From positions 1-7,279 of the forward strand of contig JAEWUR010000336.1 of assembly GCA_023397045.1 (NCBI GenBank): DNA of 7,279 nt, in the 5' to 3' direction. The notes beneath the pieces are model-generated. The model ran no database searches. It was not told the DNA's origin and saw only the letters and a program-made list of their open reading frames with translations. Positions 5,724-7,279 of this stretch are shown here, piece by piece. How positions within the stretch are numbered: position 1 is the stretch's first letter; each line of letters begins with the position of its first letter. The stretch is from Planctomycetota bacterium. GTDB taxonomy: Bacteria; Planctomycetota; Planctomycetia; Pirellulales; Thermoguttaceae. Position numbers and translations under genes: made by a program.

Positions 5724-7279
5724 ATGCGAAGAATCGAGATCTACGACACCACGCTGCGTGACGGCGCCCAGGGCGAGGGCATCAGTTTTTCGCTCCAAGA
5801 CAAACTCGCGATTGCCGAACGGCTCGACCGATTGGGGTTCGACTATGTCGAAGGCGGCTATCCGGCCTCGAACGAGAAGGACGCACAGTTCTTTCAGCGC
5901 GTCGCCGAACTCGACCTGAAACACGCGAGGGTGTGTGCGTTTGGCATGACGCGCCGCAAGGGAGTGACCGCCGACAAAGACGTTGGCCTGAAGGCCTTGC
6001 TCGATTCCGGTGCGGCCGTCATCACGCTGGTGGGCAAGGCCTCGGCCTTCCAAGCGACCGATGTGTTGCGGACGACTCGCGAGGAGAACCTCGTGATGAT
6101 CCGCGACAGCGTCGGTTTTCTGGTTCAGGCCGGACGCGAGGTCATCTTCGATGCCGAGCATTTCTACGACGGCTGGAAGCAGGATCGGGACTATGCCATC
6201 GAGGCCGTGCGAACTGCCGCTGACGCCGGTGCGAAGATGGTCGTGCTTTGCGACACCAACGGCGGGAGCATGACCGCCGAGGTCGCCGAAATCACGGCCG
6301 ACGCCGTGGCCAAATTGCCCGTGCCCGTGGGACTGCATTGCCATAACGATTGCGATTTGGCCGTGGCCAATTCGATCGCCGGCGTGGATGCCGGGGCCGT
6401 CATGGTCCAGGGCACGATCAATGGGTTCGGTGAGCGATGCGGCAACGCCGACCTGATCTCCGTCGTCGCGAATCTGGCGGTCAAAAAACGCGGCTACGAT
6501 TTGTTGTTGCCCGGCGGGGTCGCGCGGCTCACCGAACTGTCGCGCTACGTTTACGAACTGGTCAACATGAACTTTCGGGCGAATCAGCCGTTTGTCGGCA
6601 AGAGCGCTTTCGCCCATAAGGGCGGAATGCACGTCAGCGGCATCGCGCGAAACACCGCCAGCTACGAACATATCGATCCGGAACGGGTCGGCAACGAGCG
6701 TCGCGTGTTGGTCAGCGAGTTGTCGGGCCGATCGAATATCGCCGCCGTGACGTCAACCGGCACGACCGAAACGCCGACGGCCGCGCAGACCGACGAAATC
6801 CTGGCCAGAGTCGTTTCGATGGAGAACGCCGGCTACCAGTACGAGGCGGCCGATGCGTCGTTCAGGTTGCTGGTGCAGCAGTGCACCAACACCTATCGGC
6901 CTCACTTCGACTTGTTGCATTACCATGTGAACGTCGAGACCGATCGGAACGGCGGCATCCGGACCGAGGCCACCGTGAAAATTCGGATTGGCGAGGTTGT
7001 CAAGCATGAAGTGGCCGAGGGCGACGGTCCGGTCAACGCCCTGGATGCGGCCATGCGAAAAGCGCTCAACGGCCTGTTTCCGAACCTGGTAAAACTGCAC
7101 CTTGTCGATTATAAGGTGCGCGTGATCAACTCCGAGGCGGCCACCGCGGCGTTGGTTCGCGTGGTTATCGAGAGCCAGGACGAGGACGACGTCTGGGGCA
7201 CGGTCGGTGTCAGCGAGAACATTATCGAGGCAAGCTGGATTGCCTTGGTCGACAGTTTTGAGTACAAACTTTGGAAGGA
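5724..7279 (+). CDS. cimA: (R)-citramalate synthase, C-terminal end just cut by the window
   Basis: CimA condenses pyruvate with acetyl-CoA to give (R)-citramalate, the entry to the threonine-independent route to 2-oxobutyrate and isoleucine. The visible 518 codons show the HMGL-like TIM barrel in about the first 270 residues. It begins with YDTTLRDGAQGEG (7-19), which carries the catalytic Arg12 and metal-binding Asp13; GAQGEG here is typical of citramalate synthase rather than 2-isopropylmalate synthase. The metal motif LHCHND is at 204-209 and GTINGFGERCGN at 230-241. The linker motif FAHKGGMHVSG (296-306) is followed by a LeuA-type allosteric domain from about 390 onward, where isoleucine feedback is expected. 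Family members run about 520-540 residues, so only a short tail is missing. ATG 5724 is the first usable start after an in-frame TAA at 5700-5702; it has no Shine-Dalgarno. Expression is probably controlled by the upstream attenuator. Confidence 0.95.
   Translation, partial: MRRIEIYDTTLRDGAQGEGISFSLQDKLAIAERLDRLGFDYVEGGYPASNEKDAQFFQRVAELDLKHARVCAFGMTRRKGVTADKDVGLKALLDSGAAVITLVGKASAFQATDVLRTTREENLVMIRDSVGFLVQAGREVIFDAEHFYDGWKQDRDYAIEAVRTAADAGAKMVVLCDTNGGSMTAEVAEITADAVAKLPVPVGLHCHNDCDLAVANSIAGVDAGAVMVQGTINGFGERCGNADLISVVANLAVKKRGYDLLLPGGVARLTELSRYVYELVNMNFRANQPFVGKSAFAHKGGMHVSGIARNTASYEHIDPERVGNERRVLVSELSGRSNIAAVTSTGTTETPTAAQTDEILARVVSMENAGYQYEAADASFRLLVQQCTNTYRPHFDLLHYHVNVETDRNGGIRTEATVKIRIGEVVKHEVAEGDGPVNALDAAMRKALNGLFPNLVKLHLVDYKVRVINSEAATAALVRVVIESQDEDDVWGTVGVSENIIEASWIALVDSFEYKLWK

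Noticed and set aside
5457..6671. 404-codon open frame on the minus strand opposite cimA and its leader
   Set aside because: It lies antisense to the well-conserved cimA sequence and crosses the attenuator. Its composition is that of a GC-driven shadow.

Overview
The window carries four protein-coding genes and one strikingly organised regulatory leader. Three genes lie on the minus strand (1-5101) and one on the plus strand (5724 to the right edge). They are separated by a 622-base divergent intergenic region. The DNA is GC-rich with mostly non-Shine-Dalgarno starts, and it holds a very large Ser/Thr-kinase/ATPase regulator and a citramalate-type isoleucine gene. This combination fits a free-living, signalling-rich bacterium such as a planctomycete or a relative. 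No marker gene is present, so that placement is a guess from gene content.

Layout. Positions 1-2832 (minus) hold the first 944 codons of a giant regulator that runs off the left edge: a kinase-like domain, a STAND/AAA-type ATPase domain, and a helical TPR-like region. Its kinase N-lobe lacks the normal ATP-binding residues. Positions 2833-3071 are non-coding and contain an 11-bp inverted repeat. Positions 3072-4109 and 4106-5101 (minus) are a translationally coupled pair joined by an ATGA overlap. Transcribed first is an alpha/beta hydrolase-fold protein with cysteine at the nucleophile position, followed by a class I SAM-dependent methyltransferase. As far as I recall, these two domains occur fused in one polypeptide in other bacteria. 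Their likely promoter is an extended -10 at 5265-5273.

Positions 5426-5654 (plus) form what looks like a complete ribosome-mediated transcription attenuator in front of cimA (5724-7279, C-terminus just cut by the window). The parts in order are: a sigma70-like promoter; a 30-codon leader peptide with five isoleucine codons; four RNA segments that can pair 1:2, 2:3 or 3:4; and a terminator (segments 3:4 plus seven T). CimA makes (R)-citramalate, the committed step of the threonine-independent isoleucine pathway. Isoleucine codons in the leader therefore match the end product. This is the most notable discovery in the window. Every element can be seen in the sequence, but the mechanism is inferred.

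I see no rRNA or tRNA genes, CRISPR arrays, insertion sequences or prophage genes.
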